Made by a program: the position numbers and the translations under genes
NCBI GenBank assembly: GCA_016765255.1
Contig: JAESQI010000077.1
Location: 1-6,328 of the forward strand
DNA: 6,328 nt
Direction: 5' to 3'
Source of the DNA: Robiginitomaculum sp.
Lineage (GTDB): Bacteria > Pseudomonadota > Alphaproteobacteria > Caulobacterales > Maricaulaceae
The notes under the pieces: generated by a model
What the model saw: only the letters and a program-made list of their open reading frames with translations
Databases searched by the model: none
Told to the model about the DNA's origin: nothing
In this document: piece by piece, positions 5,790 to 6,328 of the stretch
Layout: every line of letters begins with the position of its first letter
Numbering within the stretch: the first letter of the stretch is position 1

Positions 5790-6269
5790 TCATACCCCTT
5801 GTTGTGCAAAGCCGATCAAGTTTCCAGCGGGGTCTCGGATGTAAATTTCACGTGAACCATATGATGTTTTGTGGTCGGGGATAACGATTTCAAATTGCTC
5901 GGCGATTTTTACAATCTGATCAAGTGACTTGGCTTCTAAATATATCACCGAGCGGTTTACCCCTTCTATTCCCACCGGGTTTGTTGCTTTTGAAAACGCA
6001 AAGCTTTGATACATCAATTCAATAGAGCCGCCTTGCAAACTGACAAAGCCGAGCTTGTCTTGAAACGGTACGGATATTGTAGCCTCTAGCCCAAACTCTT
6101 TCCAAAACTCTACGCAAGCTTCTAGGTCATTGGCCAAAAGCACGGGCGTAATTTTTGTGAACACCATTTGGATCTCCTCCACATTAGCTGAATGGTTTAT
6201 ATTTGCATTTGGCGAGCAAGCACATAATAAAAAGCCCAATCCAAGAGTGGTTATTATTATATTGGTCAT
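5790..6269 (-). CDS. VOC-superfamily (glyoxalase/bleomycin-resistance fold) protein, putative lipoprotein with alternative cytosolic start
   Basis: From ATG 6269 the frame gives 159 residues. Residues 1-18 look like a lipoprotein signal: hydrophobic 4-15, lipobox L15-C16-A17-C18, with S19 after the cysteine and a polar N/S/A linker to about 34. It lacks the usual basic residue near the N-terminus. Residues 35-159 form one VOC unit: TKITPVLLANDLEACVEFWKEFGLE (38-62), GFVSLQGGSIELMYQ (74-88), and REIYIRDPAGNLIGF (130-144). Of the usual H-E-H-E metal ligands only E84 is evident; the final glutamate position is G143, so a metal-dependent lyase is unlikely and a ligand-binding role is possible. 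Two starts have good RBSs: GAGGA at 6276-6280 for M1 and GGAGGAG at 6174-6180 for M35 (ATG 6167, 125 residues). I give the longer form; the substrate is unknown. The gene is 179 nt upstream of cydA on the same strand. Confidence 0.8.
   Translation of the reverse strand: MTNIIITTLGLGFLLCACSPNANINHSANVEEIQMVFTKITPVLLANDLEACVEFWKEFGLEATISVPFQDKLGFVSLQGGSIELMYQSFAFSKATNPVGIEGVNRSVIYLEAKSLDQIVKIAEQFEIVIPDHKTSYGSREIYIRDPAGNLIGFAQQGV
6165..6180 (-). promoter_or_regulatory. Strong internal RBS plus ATG inside the VOC gene
   Basis: GGAGGAG (6180-6174, minus strand) followed after 6 nt by ATG (6167-6165) would start translation at M35, exactly where homologous single-domain VOC proteins begin (MVFTKITPVL). 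It decides between a lipoprotein and a cytosolic protein of 125 residues. This site is closer to consensus than the upstream RBS. Confidence 0.65.
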
Positions 6270-6328
6270 ATATTTTCCTCACAGATAAACCATCTAATAT
6301 CATTTATAATAGATTGCACATCATTGCG
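6270..6328 (-). promoter_or_regulatory. Upstream region of VOC gene with candidate -10
   Basis: This AT-rich stretch holds GAGGA (6276-6280) 6 nt before ATG 6269 and, further out, CTATTATAAA on the minus strand (6312-6303), containing a TATAAA -10-like hexamer. The same 10-mer occurs in the cydA upstream palindrome. No -35 can be assigned, and the window ends 16 nt beyond, so any operator further upstream is cut off. Confidence 0.3.

Noticed and set aside
1..6328. Mobile elements, CRISPR arrays, tRNA/rRNA genes, phage or defence modules
   Set aside because: No direct-repeat arrays, terminal inverted repeats, transposase or defence domains, or cloverleaf segments were seen on either strand.

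Overview
The window looks like ordinary chromosome from an alphaproteobacterium of moderate GC content. The gene order truB-rpsO-pnp is a classic proteobacterial block for tRNA modification, ribosome and RNA decay. The PNPase start (MFNKHTVEIEWAGQPLILETG) and the short-loop (CIO-type) cytochrome bd operon fit a marine-type alphaproteobacterium, perhaps near Hyphomonadales/Maricaulales. That lineage guess is an inference from protein flavour and from one GTCATTCC...GGAATC palindrome; no genus can be named from the sequence alone.

Layout. Bases 1-243 (+) are the 3' end of truB, followed after 21 nt by rpsO (265-534, +) and an intrinsic terminator (556-579). A leader of about 190 nt then precedes pnp (771-2897, +). 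This leader is unusually rich in secondary structure: three hairpins occupy 637-734, the last two directly abutting. After pnp come a dispersed-type palindrome (2905-2930) and a strong intrinsic terminator (2941-2977). On the opposite strand, reading toward pnp, lies a three-gene cytochrome bd-type quinol oxidase operon: cydA (5610-4210), cydB (4210-3209) and a 38-residue DUF2474-like membrane protein (3209-3093). Each junction is a one-base TAATG stop/start overlap. Upstream, on the same strand, is a VOC-superfamily (glyoxalase/bleomycin-resistance fold) gene (6269-5790). It can be read either as a lipoprotein or, from an internal start with a better ribosome binding site, as a cytosolic protein.

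How the genes work together. TruB (tRNA pseudouridine-55 synthase), S15 and PNPase are housekeeping RNA-metabolism genes that are often co-transcribed. The structured pnp leader is placed where E. coli pnp carries the RNase III-processed, PNPase-autoregulated stem-loop. CydA, CydB and the small protein would form a membrane quinol:O2 oxidoreductase. Its AT-rich upstream region holds a 16-bp palindrome and a 10-bp direct repeat that are good operator candidates. The VOC gene has no evident functional link to the oxidase.

I found no CRISPR, transposon, phage, tRNA or rRNA, and nothing that can honestly be called a new system. The items most worth a second look are the tiny third oxidase gene, the pnp leader structure, the two-start VOC gene and the cydA operator candidates.
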